From positions 1-35,599 of IMG/VR virus record IMGVR_UViG_3300022687_000029: a stretch of DNA of 35,599 nt. The stretch is one strand, 5' to 3'. The position numbers and the translations under genes were made by a program. The notes beneath the pieces were generated by a model. It saw only the letters and a list, made by a program, of their open reading frames with translations. It was not told the origin of the DNA and made no database searches. Every line of letters starts with the position of its first letter. The first letter of the stretch is position 1. Below are positions 7,954 to 14,347 of this stretch, one piece after another. The stretch comes from a virus.

Positions 7954-8161
7954 CCACCAGCTCCCACCCGGCGCCGGCCACCGCTGGGTCTCCATCGACA
8001 CCGCAGCCGAAGCGCTCAACGTGTCCGTGAAACGCGCCTACCGCATCGCCCGCGCCGAGGGCTGGCGACGCACCCGCCGCCGCCCCTACGAGTACGCCTT
8101 CGCGGACGTCGTCCGCACCTACACCCGCCGCGCAGCATCCACCCCGAAGGACACCCCATGA
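7946..8161 (+). CDS. Small helix-turn-helix protein
   Basis: This is a 71-residue protein. Residues 13-60 (WVSIDTAAEALNVSVKRAYR, then RTRRRPYEYAFADVVRTYTRR) have the arrangement of a MerR/excisionase-type winged helix-turn-helix: a first helix, the turn at ALNVS, a recognition helix, then a basic wing. Excisionase or a transcription regulator are both possible. It lies far from the integrase and in the early block, so a regulator is slightly more likely. It overlaps its neighbours on both sides. Confidence 0.78.
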   Translation: MADHQLPPGAGHRWVSIDTAAEALNVSVKRAYRIARAEGWRRTRRRPYEYAFADVVRTYTRRAASTPKDTP

Positions 8162-8385
8162 CCGCCCTCACCATCATCTCCGCCGTCATCGTCGCCTTCC
8201 TGCTCCTGGCGCTGCTCTACCACCGAGGCGTCCACGCCGCGACCCGAGCAGACCGACCCCACCAGGCCGCCGCGTACCGCATCGAGCGCACCGGCTGGCT
8301 CATCCTCGCCACCTTCGCCACCACCGTGTGGATCCTCACCGCGATCGCACTCGCCCTCGACGGCCAACTGCAGGTGCCCGCATGA
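8158..8385 (+). CDS. Small two-helix membrane protein
   Basis: The 75-residue protein has two hydrophobic segments (about residues 3-20 and 46-68) joined by a charged loop rich in Arg and His. It starts at the ATG overlapping the preceding stop. There is no signal peptidase site, so both segments probably stay in the membrane. Early phage membrane proteins of this kind can be anchors or act in exclusion. Function not identified. Confidence 0.7.
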   Translation: MTALTIISAVIVAFLLLALLYHRGVHAATRADRPHQAAAYRIERTGWLILATFATTVWILTAIALALDGQLQVPA

Positions 8386-8732
8386 CCCGCCGTCCCCGCA
8401 CCCCCGAACACTTCCCCCGCATGAAGCACCGAGCCGCCGGCAGACTCCTCGGCCTCCGCGGACACCCCTGGCCACGAGCACACGCACGACAAGCCCTCCG
8501 CGACTGGTGCAGGCAGCAGCTCGCCCTCGCCTACGACGAACTCCAGGCGGCCGCGATCACCGAACACCGAGCCCGCGCCACACTCCACGCACCGACCCGC
8601 CGACGCCTCCGCATCAACTCCTGCCCCCAATGCATCGACGAACTCCTCGACCCCTACTCACCACACCACGACCCCCACCCCGCCTGCCAAGCCGGCAGCC
8701 CCGACCACTGCACCTGCCCCACCTGCCACTAA
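8382..8732 (+). CDS. Small basic protein with C-terminal zinc-binding motif
   Basis: The 116-residue protein starts at ATG 8382 (ATGA overlap). The first 80 residues are strongly basic. The C-terminus has CPQC, CQAGSPDHCTC and CPTCH, enough cysteines and histidines for one or two zinc sites. Nucleic-acid binding is plausible. No family recognised. The stop is followed directly by the second copy of the duplicated start-associated sequence. Confidence 0.7.
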   Translation: MTRRPRTPEHFPRMKHRAAGRLLGLRGHPWPRAHARQALRDWCRQQLALAYDELQAAAITEHRARATLHAPTRRRLRINSCPQCIDELLDPYSPHHDPHPACQAGSPDHCTCPTCH

Positions 8733-8755
8733 CCCCACCACCCACCACGAAGGAG
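8733..8755 (+). repeat. Start-associated repeat with ribosome-binding site, copy 2
   Basis: These 23 bases are identical to 3046-3068 and again end in GAAGGAG, six bases before an ATG (8762). The match stops at the ribosome site and is not part of a longer duplicated gene, so the conserved unit is the translation leader itself. Confidence 0.8.
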
Positions 8756-8761
8756 AACACC

Positions 8762-9178
8762 ATGAACAACACGACCCACCAGAAGACCGCCCTCGCCGAC
8801 ATCGAGAAGGAACGCGCCCGCCAAGACGAGAAGTGGGGCGAACAGAACCACCCCGACGGCACCGGACGAACCAAACGGCCGCTCACAGGCATCCAGGACC
8901 ACTCGTCCTACTTCCACGCCACCAACAGACTCGGCCCCGCCGACGACCTCGCCGCCGCAGCCACCCGCAGCACCGACGCCGCCGCACAAGCCGGCATCGT
9001 CACATGGTCAGACATCCTCCTCGAAGAGGTCTTCGAAGCCCTCGCAGAAGCCAACCCCGACCGACTGCGCACCGAGCTCATCCAAGTCGCAGCCGTCGCC
9101 ACCCAATGGGCCGAAGCCATCGACCGCCGCCAAGCACAGCAGGACACGGCGCTCGCCGAGGGTGGTGAGCAGTCGTGA
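8762..9178 (+). CDS. MazG-like nucleotide pyrophosphohydrolase-related protein
   Basis: The 138-residue protein opens with ALADIEKERARQDEKWGEQN, a segment common in phage MazG-like/NTP pyrophosphohydrolase-type proteins. It continues with ILLEEVFEALAEANPDRLRTEL and QVAAVATQWAEAIDRR, an E-x3-E-type helix pair consistent with the all-alpha NTPase fold. If active it would hydrolyse nucleoside triphosphates or alarmone-related nucleotides during infection. The canonical EExxE...ExxD set is only partly visible, so activity is uncertain. It ends in a GTGA overlap with the next gene. Confidence 0.75.
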   Translation: MNNTTHQKTALADIEKERARQDEKWGEQNHPDGTGRTKRPLTGIQDHSSYFHATNRLGPADDLAAAATRSTDAAAQAGIVTWSDILLEEVFEALAEANPDRLRTELIQVAAVATQWAEAIDRRQAQQDTALAEGGEQS

Positions 9179-9816
9179 CGCGCACGTGGCCGCGGAAGCT
9201 GGTGCTGACGCTCGTGCTCGCCTTGGTGGGTGCTGCAGCGTTCCGTCTGTCGTTCGACGCGCAGGTGGTGCTCGCGGTCGCGTCGGGCATCCCGGGCGAC
9301 TTGGCGCTGCTGTACCCGCTGGTGGTGGATGCGGCGATCGCGGCCGCGATGCTGATCGGCATCTGGGTGCCGACCCTCACGGTGGGGCAGCGGCGCTACG
9401 TGTGGGGCGCGGTGGCGTTCTTCACGGCGATCAGCATCGTCGGCAACGCGGTCAGTGTCCTCGTCATCAGTCCCGACCGGGTGACGATGCCGATCGCGGC
9501 CGCGGTCGCCTTGCACGCAGTGCCGGCGATCACCCTGTTCCTCGTCGTGCACCTGTCAGCGACGACCGTCCTGAACCCTGCAAGCCAGACGCCGGCGCCT
9601 ACCAGAAGGGCGCCTCGAGCTCGCGTGGCGCGCCCAGCGAAGGAGCAGGCGCCGGCGAGGGACATTCCGCCGGTGTCGGGTGAGCAGCTGATCGCCTTGG
9701 CCGACGGTGAGGGTCTGAGCGTGCGCGACATCGCGGCCCGGGTGGGCCGCTCCAAGACGTGGGTCTCGAAGCACCTCAGCCAGGCCCGCACCGACCGAGA
9801 GGAGCAGGCATCGTGA
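9175..9816 (+). CDS. DUF2637-like membrane protein with C-terminal helix-turn-helix
   Basis: The 213-residue protein starts at GTG 9175. Residues about 8-130 hold four hydrophobic segments in the pattern of DUF2637 proteins of actinobacterial plasmids and phages (PLVVDAAIAAAMLIGIW is typical). A basic Pro/Ala linker follows, then a cytoplasmic helix-turn-helix at about 165-203 (GLSVRDIAARVGRSKTWVSKHL). A membrane-tethered DNA-binding protein could anchor phage DNA or replication complexes to the membrane, which is inference. The family is often annotated as plasmid-spread-like, without proof. Confidence 0.82.
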   Translation: MTRTWPRKLVLTLVLALVGAAAFRLSFDAQVVLAVASGIPGDLALLYPLVVDAAIAAAMLIGIWVPTLTVGQRRYVWGAVAFFTAISIVGNAVSVLVISPDRVTMPIAAAVALHAVPAITLFLVVHLSATTVLNPASQTPAPTRRAPRARVARPAKEQAPARDIPPVSGEQLIALADGEGLSVRDIAARVGRSKTWVSKHLSQARTDREEQAS

Positions 9817-9824
9817 CCTTCCCT

Positions 9825-9867
9825 AGTTCACCCATTTCCGGCACTACCGAACAGACAGGGGAGCACC
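9825..9867 (+). repeat. Start-associated leader, type 2, copy 1
   Basis: The leader of the 9868 gene contains AGTTCACCCA and then GACAGGGGAGCA with the ribosome site. The same two blocks recur at 10440-10468 (AGTTCACCCA and GACAGGAGAGCA) in front of another small gene, with a shorter spacer between them. Confidence 0.6.
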
Positions 9868-10083
9868 GTGGTTGACGTGAATTTGCACGACATTGTGAAG
9901 CTGGGGAAGACGGCTCAAGAGACGCACCTTGTCATCGGAGGGGGAGGGGACTACCGGAACGTCAAGCAACTGAGCACCGGGAAGGTTCGCCTTGTGCAGA
10001 CGAGAAGGTGCATCGTCGTCGGGCATGACGCAAGCTACGATCGCGTCCCGGCTTCGCAGGATTCCGGGGAGGCTGAGCGATGA
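9868..10083 (+). CDS. Small hypothetical protein (mini-gene array, gene 1)
   Basis: The 71-residue product starts at GTG 9868 behind AGGGGAG. It begins VDVNLHDIVKLGKTAQETHLV and contains a glycine run (IGGGGDY). No motif is recognised. Codon choice is less GC-biased than in the replication genes, as in the four genes that follow. The C-terminal peptide SQDSGEAER is encoded by the repeated junction sequence and recurs, slightly changed, in two neighbours. Confidence 0.6.
   Translation: MVDVNLHDIVKLGKTAQETHLVIGGGGDYRNVKQLSTGKVRLVQTRRCIVVGHDASYDRVPASQDSGEAER
10053..10077 (+). repeat. Gene-junction repeat, degenerate copy
   Basis: TTCGCAGGATTCCGGGGAGG followed by CTGA matches the 34-bp junction repeat found at 10665 and 10903 with about three changes. 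It covers the end of one small gene and the ribosome site (GGGGAGG) of the next. Confidence 0.7.
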
Positions 10084-10481
10084 TCAAGCCCGTCTCCATT
10101 CGATATCGAGTGTTCGGCTGGTGGCCCACGCGGGCTGAGTTCCGGATACTGCTTTTCGACACTCGCCAACGTCTATCTGGGCGCTGCAACGACTGCCCTT
10201 GGTCACCGGACTGGCGCACGAACGAACACCGAGGCGGCTACTCGCACTGGCGCTGCGGGCTACCGCGAGGACACCAAACCTTGCATAGGTTCCGCAACTA
10301 CACATGGGGCGACACCGCGGGCGAGCGGGTGGCCTATGACCCCGTGCCGGTGCGGCTGTCTTCGTCGGCGGGGGCTCACAGTGACCCGTCGGGATTCGGC
10401 CTGTCCTTCCAGCAGCGCAGAGCGTTCCTGGCGTTCCACAGTTCACCCAATTCAGAGACAGGAGAGCAGACCGATGGATGA
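10080..10481 (+). CDS. Small zinc-finger-like protein (mini-gene array, gene 2)
   Basis: The 133-residue protein starts at the ATG overlapping the previous TGA. Residues 36-67 contain CNDCPW and then CGLPRGHQTLH, a C-x2-C plus C-x4-GH-x3-H pattern seen in many small actinophage proteins and likely to bind zinc. The C-terminal third looks disordered. Function unknown. It lies in the mini-gene array and its 3' end carries the second type 2 leader. Confidence 0.65.
   Translation: MIKPVSIRYRVFGWWPTRAEFRILLFDTRQRLSGRCNDCPWSPDWRTNEHRGGYSHWRCGLPRGHQTLHRFRNYTWGDTAGERVAYDPVPVRLSSSAGAHSDPSGFGLSFQQRRAFLAFHSSPNSETGEQTDG
10440..10468 (+). repeat. Start-associated leader, type 2, copy 2
   Basis: AGTTCACCCA at 10440-10449 is followed by GACAGGAGAGCA, as at 9825-9867. 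Here the leader lies inside the 3' end of the upstream gene and serves the ATG at 10474. Confidence 0.6.
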
Positions 10482-10698
10482 CTACCGATACCTCAAGCTC
10501 GCCCCAGAACGCGAAGGCAAGGCGTGGCCGGTTGAGGCCCGCCTGAAGCCCGGCTCGATCATTCGCGTGCCTGTCGATGACCCGTGGCCGGAGGGCTTCG
10601 CGATGTTCAACGAGCAAACGCACGAGTGGGTGTCTGCGCCGTGGGTGGAAACCACAGACCCCCGTTCGCAGGGTTCTGGGGAGGGTGACCGTGGCTGA
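10474..10698 (+). CDS. Small hypothetical protein (mini-gene array, gene 3)
   Basis: The 74-residue product starts at ATG 10474, five bases behind the type 2 leader. It opens MDDYRYLKLAPEREGKAWP and has two tryptophan-proline stretches (DDPWPEGFAMF, WVSAPWVETT), suggesting a small beta-rich fold. The C-terminus RSQGSGEGDRG is encoded by the 34-bp junction repeat. No known family. Confidence 0.6.
   Translation: MDDYRYLKLAPEREGKAWPVEARLKPGSIIRVPVDDPWPEGFAMFNEQTHEWVSAPWVETTDPRSQGSGEGDRG
10665..10698 (+). repeat. Gene-junction repeat, 34 bp, copy B
   Basis: This 34-bp block is identical to 10903-10936. It encodes the C-terminal SQGSGEGDRG of the upstream gene, contains the ribosome site GGGGAGGG, and includes the GTG start and first codon of the downstream gene, ending on the upstream stop TGA. 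Confidence 0.9.
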
Positions 10699-10936
10699 GA
10701 TGACCGACGCGGAAGCGTTAGCACATGCAAAGTCGCGCGAGATTCGGCAGTACACACGCGACGTGATCGCTGAGTTCTTGCGAATGCACGATGCAACTCA
10801 GCGCCGCCAGTCCATTGAGCACCACGAAGGCAACAGGCATGAGTCGGCGGGCTTCATATACGACAAGGTCGTGGAGATAGCCAAGCGGCACGCGGTAGAG
10901 GCTTCGCAGGGTTCTGGGGAGGGTGACCGTGGCTGA
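10691..10936 (+). CDS. Small helical hypothetical protein (mini-gene array, gene 4)
   Basis: The 81-residue product starts at GTG 10691 inside the junction repeat and overlaps the previous gene by eight bases. It is helical and highly charged (EALAHAKSREIRQYTRDVIAEF, then YDKVVEIAKRHAVEASQ). No motif is recognised. The C-terminal ten residues repeat those of the gene upstream because both are encoded by the same junction sequence. Confidence 0.6.
   Translation: MAEMTDAEALAHAKSREIRQYTRDVIAEFLRMHDATQRRQSIEHHEGNRHESAGFIYDKVVEIAKRHAVEASQGSGEGDRG
10903..10936 (+). repeat. Gene-junction repeat, 34 bp, copy C
   Basis: Identical to 10665-10698, 238 bp downstream. The two copies flank almost exactly one mini-gene, which could therefore be deleted or duplicated by recombination between them. 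Confidence 0.9.
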
Positions 10937-11252
10937 CCTCAACAACCTCGTCGTGATAGGTGCCCGCGTGATCTACATGGTGGCGCAGGACAACGCGACG
11001 GGGAAAGCAGTAGCGATGGGCGAGCGCCCCCACTGCGCAATGTTCTCAACGCTCTCTGGCCGCGTGCAATGCTCATCGACCATGAGCGTGACCAACGAGG
11101 GGGACGGAGAGAGCTTCAACGAGACATGTACTCGCGAGTCGGGTCACCACGGGCCGCACGTTGTTCACGCCGCGCCCGGGCTTCCTGTGCTCGCGTGGTT
11201 ACTTGAGGCCGTCCCGGCTTCTCCGGTTTCAGAGAACGCCACCCCGTCATGA
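10929..11252 (+). CDS. Small zinc-binding-like protein (mini-gene array, gene 5)
   Basis: The start is taken as GTG 10929, the position equivalent to the start used in the preceding copy of the repeat; GTG 10923 is in frame and would add two residues. The 107-residue product has cysteines in HCAMF, QCSST and CTRESGHHGPH. The last is the C-x4-GH-x3-H pattern also seen in the gene at 10080, suggesting shared ancestry or a common zinc fold. It ends in an ATGA overlap with the next gene. Confidence 0.62.
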   Translation: MADLNNLVVIGARVIYMVAQDNATGKAVAMGERPHCAMFSTLSGRVQCSSTMSVTNEGDGESFNETCTRESGHHGPHVVHAAPGLPVLAWLLEAVPASPVSENATPS

Positions 11253-11551
11253 CCGGTGAGCTCACGATCACGCGAGGCCGCCACCTCCCCACGGTGGCGC
11301 AGCTCCTCCACGACGACCACTCCACCGACCTCCTCGACGACGTCATGCCCGACCTCCTGGAAGCACACCGCCTCGGCGACCAGCACCCCGAGAGCGCACG
11401 CCTCCAACAACGCGCTGCTGACACGATCCGCCGCGCCTTCTCCAGCGACGCCGGCTACACGCACGAGGAGACCGAAGCGATCCTCTACGCGATCGCCGCC
11501 ACCGCACAGTGGACCTACTGGAACACGGCGCTCGCCGAAGGCGACGTCTGA
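11249..11551 (+). CDS. Hypothetical helical protein
   Basis: The 100-residue protein starts at the ATG overlapping the previous stop. It is acidic and helical (LPTVAQLLHDDHSTDLLDDV, then LQQRAADTIRRAFSSDAG) and ends WNTALAEGDV. The TALAEG ending is close to that of the MazG-like protein at 8762. No function recognised. Codon use returns to the strong GC bias of the replication genes, marking the right edge of the mini-gene array. Confidence 0.68.
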   Translation: MTGELTITRGRHLPTVAQLLHDDHSTDLLDDVMPDLLEAHRLGDQHPESARLQQRAADTIRRAFSSDAGYTHEETEAILYAIAATAQWTYWNTALAEGDV

Positions 11552-11967
11552 TGCGGCCGACCGTGATGGGCCAGTTCGTACTCCCGCCGATGTGGGATGG
11601 TCACCGCGTCGACTGGGAAGACGAGCTGGTCCCACTGGAACCGTTCATCTGCCCGCCGCCCCCGCCGCGCGCCTGCAGCAACTGCGGCACCCCGCGCGCA
11701 CCCCTGATGTGGCGAGGCCTGCGCCATCCACTCCCAGGCGAGACGTTCGAGACCACGAGACGCAGGATCGGCCGCTGGGGATCCACCCTCCACGTCCCGA
11801 CCCGAGTGCCAGCATGGCCCGTCTACGACCTCTTCGCGTTCCGCTGCAGCGACTGCGAGCTCGACGAGGTGTGGGACATGCGCACCGACGAGTGGTGGGA
11901 ACTCGAACCCGACGACTATGGCCCACAGGGCTCACAGCACCCGAATCTCCCGCGTCTGAGGCCCTAG
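11551..11967 (+). CDS. Zinc-ribbon-like hypothetical protein
   Basis: The 138-residue protein starts at ATG 11551 (TGATG overlap). CSNC near residue 42 and CSDC near residue 93 can form a four-cysteine zinc ribbon with a 47-residue insertion. Many tryptophans and a proline run (PPPPPR) are present. It is the last plus-strand early gene, and its end overlaps by 36 bp the end of the convergent gene at 11932, so their transcripts must interfere or terminate within coding DNA. Confidence 0.7.
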   Translation: MRPTVMGQFVLPPMWDGHRVDWEDELVPLEPFICPPPPPRACSNCGTPRAPLMWRGLRHPLPGETFETTRRRIGRWGSTLHVPTRVPAWPVYDLFAFRCSDCELDEVWDMRTDEWWELEPDDYGPQGSQHPNLPRLRP

Positions 11968-12408
11968 CCCTTCCTCTTCCCACTCCAGCACTACGACGCC
12001 CTTCGTCCCGCCCGAACCGCCCACGACGTACATGAGCTCGTACACGCCGCTGCGGGGGACATCGATCGGACCCTCAACCAGCGCCTCGATAGAGCAGTTC
12101 TCCTGCTCCCACACCCACCCGATGACGTTCATCGCAGGCCGACCACCCATGTTCCGCAGCTTGATCGACTTCGGATACCGCTCGGCTACCCACTCGACAT
12201 GACCAGGTTCACCCTGCCGCGCCGCAGCATCAGCCAATCTCCGCTGCGAATCCGCGATCGCCTCCAAGGCACGGGACGCCACAACACGAGACGCAGCAGC
12301 ACTTCTCCCAGCCGCCTCAGCCCTCCGACCCGCACGCCACGACAACACGACCGCAACAACGCTCACAACAAGACCACCACCAGCGACCAACACCGACGCA
12401 AGCTCCAT
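11932..12408 (-). CDS. Membrane-anchored accessory protein, opposite strand
   Basis: The 158-residue protein has one N-terminal membrane helix (about residues 5-23), a basic stop-transfer RRAEAAGRS, a helical stalk (ALEAIADSQRRLADAAARQ) and a C-terminal beta-rich domain (SIKLRNMGGRPAMNVIGWVW) resembling the Ig-like outer parts of small host-surface proteins. It is coded against all its neighbours and has its own TAGGGT box six bases from the ATG. This is the profile of a lysogenically expressed accessory gene. A role in exclusion or lysogenic conversion is inference. Confidence 0.72.
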   Translation of the reverse strand: MELASVLVAGGGLVVSVVAVVLSWRAGRRAEAAGRSAAASRVVASRALEAIADSQRRLADAAARQGEPGHVEWVAERYPKSIKLRNMGGRPAMNVIGWVWEQENCSIEALVEGPIDVPRSGVYELMYVVGGSGGTKGVVVLEWEEEGLGPQTREIRVL

Positions 12409-12414
12409 CCCGCA

Positions 12415-12420
12415 ACCCTA
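12415..12420 (-). promoter_or_regulatory. -10 box of a leaderless promoter for the 11932 gene
   Basis: On the minus strand TAGGGT is followed by six bases (TGCGGG) and then the ATG at 12408. Transcription would begin at or next to the start codon. No ribosome site is present and no convincing -35 was found. Confidence 0.5.
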
Positions 12421-12465
12421 GCCACCACGATGAACGGCGCTCGCCGAAGGTGCTGGATGCTCAGG

Positions 12466-12471
12466 TAGCCT
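12466..12471 (+). promoter_or_regulatory. -10 box of a leaderless promoter for the 12478 gene
   Basis: TAGCCT is followed by six bases (CGATGG) and GTG at 12478, with no Shine-Dalgarno sequence. The arrangement mirrors the divergent box at 12415-12420; 45 bp separate the two boxes. The -35 region is not recognisable. Confidence 0.5.
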
Positions 12472-12477
12472 CGATGG

Positions 12478-13335
12478 GTGGACGATGTGACGAAATCGAC
12501 GCCGGACTTCCGCTGGTCGTTCATGAGGCTCGAGCGCGGCTTTGGGCTCCTCGATGAGGTCAAGGCGCGGGCCCACGTGTGGAATGCCCGGAAGGTCCTG
12601 CAGGCTCCAATTCGGTTCAGCTCCGACATGACTGCGATTGAGGTTCTCCCGACGGATCTGAGCGTCATCCCGGTTGACGAGTGGGCATTGCTCGTCGGTG
12701 AGGCCATTCACCACGCACGCTCCGCTCTCGATGCGGCGGTCTGGCAGATGGCCACTGCGCAGGGGGAGACGCCGAAGCGGCCTCAGCAGATCAGCTTCCC
12801 CATCACGAGCAAGCCAGAGGACTGGTCGAAGCGGCGGAGGGAGCTCGCGCAGTACCTCACCGAGAAGGATCTCGACACCATGCAGAGAGCGCAGCCCTGG
12901 GCGCTGGATATCCCGGCGGGCCAGGTGTCGTTCCTTGCCGCTCTTGGCGAGCTCGATATCAAGAACAAGCATCACGGCACACTCAGGGCGGCCGCTGTGT
13001 TCCAAGCAGTTGAGATCAACGACATGCAGATCCTCTGGACGGCCCCGGAGGGCAACGTGCAGGTGCGGTTCACGGGGAGCGAGCTGGACCCCGACGCAGT
13101 TCAGAGCGATCCACGCACACCGTTCGCACGCATCGAGTTCAGCGAACCGTTGCGTGCCAATTCCAAGCTGCCACTGACCGCGCCTCTCGACGCCTCGATC
13201 GTTGCGATCGCGGGCCCGGAAGTGAGACTCACTCTTGACGACTTGCAGGCGGCAGTTCAGCACGTGTGGACGATCCTCGAGACCCTGAAACACGGCGGTA
13301 GTCGCTTGCGTCCCGCGTCCCCACCAGCGGTCTAG
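12478..13335 (+). CDS. Accessory protein with an RSALD-type helical domain
   Basis: The 285-residue protein starts at GTG 12478, apparently on a leaderless mRNA. Residues about 60-90 (EWALLVGEAIHHARSALDAAVWQMA) match a motif I know from a widespread but uncharacterised actinobacterial family usually reading LRSALDHLVW, with a helical, HEPN-like look. A basic segment follows (KPEDWSKRRRELAQYL), then a beta-rich C-terminus. Its own promoter, its place between early and packaging genes and its divergent membrane-protein neighbour suggest an accessory gene, perhaps defence. No nuclease motif is evident, so function is unassigned. Confidence 0.75.
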   Translation: MDDVTKSTPDFRWSFMRLERGFGLLDEVKARAHVWNARKVLQAPIRFSSDMTAIEVLPTDLSVIPVDEWALLVGEAIHHARSALDAAVWQMATAQGETPKRPQQISFPITSKPEDWSKRRRELAQYLTEKDLDTMQRAQPWALDIPAGQVSFLAALGELDIKNKHHGTLRAAAVFQAVEINDMQILWTAPEGNVQVRFTGSELDPDAVQSDPRTPFARIEFSEPLRANSKLPLTAPLDASIVAIAGPEVRLTLDDLQAAVQHVWTILETLKHGGSRLRPASPPAV

Positions 13336-13477
13336 CTGGAGGATTGCGGCGAGGCCCCGGAAGAGCTGGTCGTCTCAGCGCATGACCAGTATCGCGACAC
13401 GCCGACGCGCATCCCACCGAATGGGCGTTCAATGCTGCGAAATGGAGTCTGTAAGTTGGGTGTTCTGCACCCGGATG

Positions 13478-13500
13478 GGCCTCGCGAATGCGGGGCCTTT
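13478..13500 (+). terminator. Rho-independent-like terminator
   Basis: GGCCTCGC and GCGGGGCC pair over eight positions (one G-T) around the loop GAAT and are followed by TTT. It would stop transcription from the 12478 gene before the packaging and late genes. The short T run makes it moderate in strength. Confidence 0.6.
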
Positions 13501-13524
13501 CGTGTTCTCGTGGTGGGGGACACG

Positions 13525-13563
13525 CGTCGGGGCGTGTGCCGCATTGCGCAGGCCGCCCCGACG
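13525..13563 (+). other. Perfect 10-bp stem-loop
   Basis: CGTCGGGGCG at 13525-13534 is the exact reverse complement of 13554-13563 with a 19-base loop and no T run. It could be part of a non-coding RNA, a protein-binding site or a packaging-related structure. Nothing in the sequence decides between these. Confidence 0.5.
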
Positions 13564-13665
13564 ACTCCCACTCGTCAGCACTCTCGAGCCGCCGGCCGCC
13601 GCTCCACACACCATCAGACTCGGGAGCCCGAGCGGCCGGCACCTCTTCCCGCCAAGGAGCTCTCC

Positions 13666-13974
13666 ATGGCACGCAAGAACACGCGCCGCATGCACAAGCT
13701 CCGTGACGAGTTCTTGGCCGAAGGCAAGCGACTCGATGCCGCTGGCGACCCTGCCGCGAACTGCTGGCGATGCCGCATGCGCATCGACTACGAGGCCGAC
13801 CCGAACACGACGCCTGACAGCCACAACCTCGGCCACTTCAAGTCGGTCCACGACTTCCCCGAGCTGCAAGAGGACTGGGACAACTTCCGGCACGAGCACG
13901 CCCTCTGCAACCAGAGTGCAGGCAAGGGCATGCACAGTCTCGGCCTCGGCGAGCCGGTACCCGAATGGTGGTAG
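13666..13974 (+). CDS. HNH endonuclease
   Basis: The 102-residue protein starts at ATG 13666 behind AAGGAG. The HNH core is visible: CWRC (Cys33, Cys36), a conserved His pair (DSHNLGHFKS, His53 and His57) and HEHALCN with His78 and Cys81, which give the zinc-stabilised beta-beta-alpha metal fold. HNH proteins encoded next to terminase genes are known to help cos-type phages cut DNA during packaging. Its position just before the terminase genes fits that role. Confidence 0.88.
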   Translation: MARKNTRRMHKLRDEFLAEGKRLDAAGDPAANCWRCRMRIDYEADPNTTPDSHNLGHFKSVHDFPELQEDWDNFRHEHALCNQSAGKGMHSLGLGEPVPEWW

Positions 13975-13996
13975 CCACGAGACGCAGGAGAACTCG

Positions 13997-14347
13997 ATGA
14001 ACAAGTACGCAGCAACTGGGCTGGTCCTCGCTGCCGCAGGCGAGCACAAGCGCGTCCTGGTCCTGAACCACAACCAGCGGGCAGCGCGGGACTCCTTCGA
14101 GAACTGCGTGGCCGTGCTTGCCGCGCTCGGCAACGAGCACTTCCAGGTGCGTCGGGCCAACGGCGCGGAACGGATCACCCACAGCGGCGGCGGAACGATC
14201 GTCTTCCGCTCGAGCTTGTCGAACCTCCATGCCCACCGCGCCGACGTCGTCTTCCTCGACGTCGGCTTCGACCTTGAGATCCGCTCTCGCTTGCACGAGG
14301 ACATCCTCGCCATCACAGCAACCGGTGGAGACATCGTCCGCGCCTAG
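13997..14347 (+). CDS. Terminase-like ATPase fragment without Walker A
   Basis: The 116-residue protein starts at ATG 13997 (ribosome site GCAGGAG). Its order of elements follows the ATPase half of terminase large subunits: a strand KRVLVLNHNQRAARDSFENCV, then GAERITHSGGGTIVFRSS, then a Walker-B-like RADVVFLDVG. The P-loop expected near the N-terminus is absent, and the acidic residue after Asp in Walker B is replaced by Val. ATP hydrolysis is therefore unlikely. It could be a packaging cofactor, a decoy or a relic of recombination. Real TerL is encoded separately at 14916. Confidence 0.68.
   Translation: MNKYAATGLVLAAAGEHKRVLVLNHNQRAARDSFENCVAVLAALGNEHFQVRRANGAERITHSGGGTIVFRSSLSNLHAHRADVVFLDVGFDLEIRSRLHEDILAITATGGDIVRA

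Larger units (their letters stand above)
13336..13665 (+). other. Structured intergenic region upstream of the packaging genes
   Basis: This 330-bp stretch has no convincing gene. It holds a small hairpin (GGGTG/CACCC, about 13458-13472), a terminator-like hairpin (13478-13497 plus TTT) and a 10-bp stem with a 19-nt loop (13525-13534/13554-13563). A weak promoter-like pair (TTCAAT at 13428, TAAGTT at 13452, 18-bp spacer) precedes them. The end, 13653-13660, contains the HNH ribosome site (CCAAGGAG). Confidence 0.5.

Noticed and set aside
13382-13665. Plus-strand extension of the HNH reading frame upstream to 13432 and overlapping frames
   Set aside because: These frames cross the terminator hairpin, have no ribosome site and lose all family resemblance; the ATG at 13666 follows CCAAGGAG.
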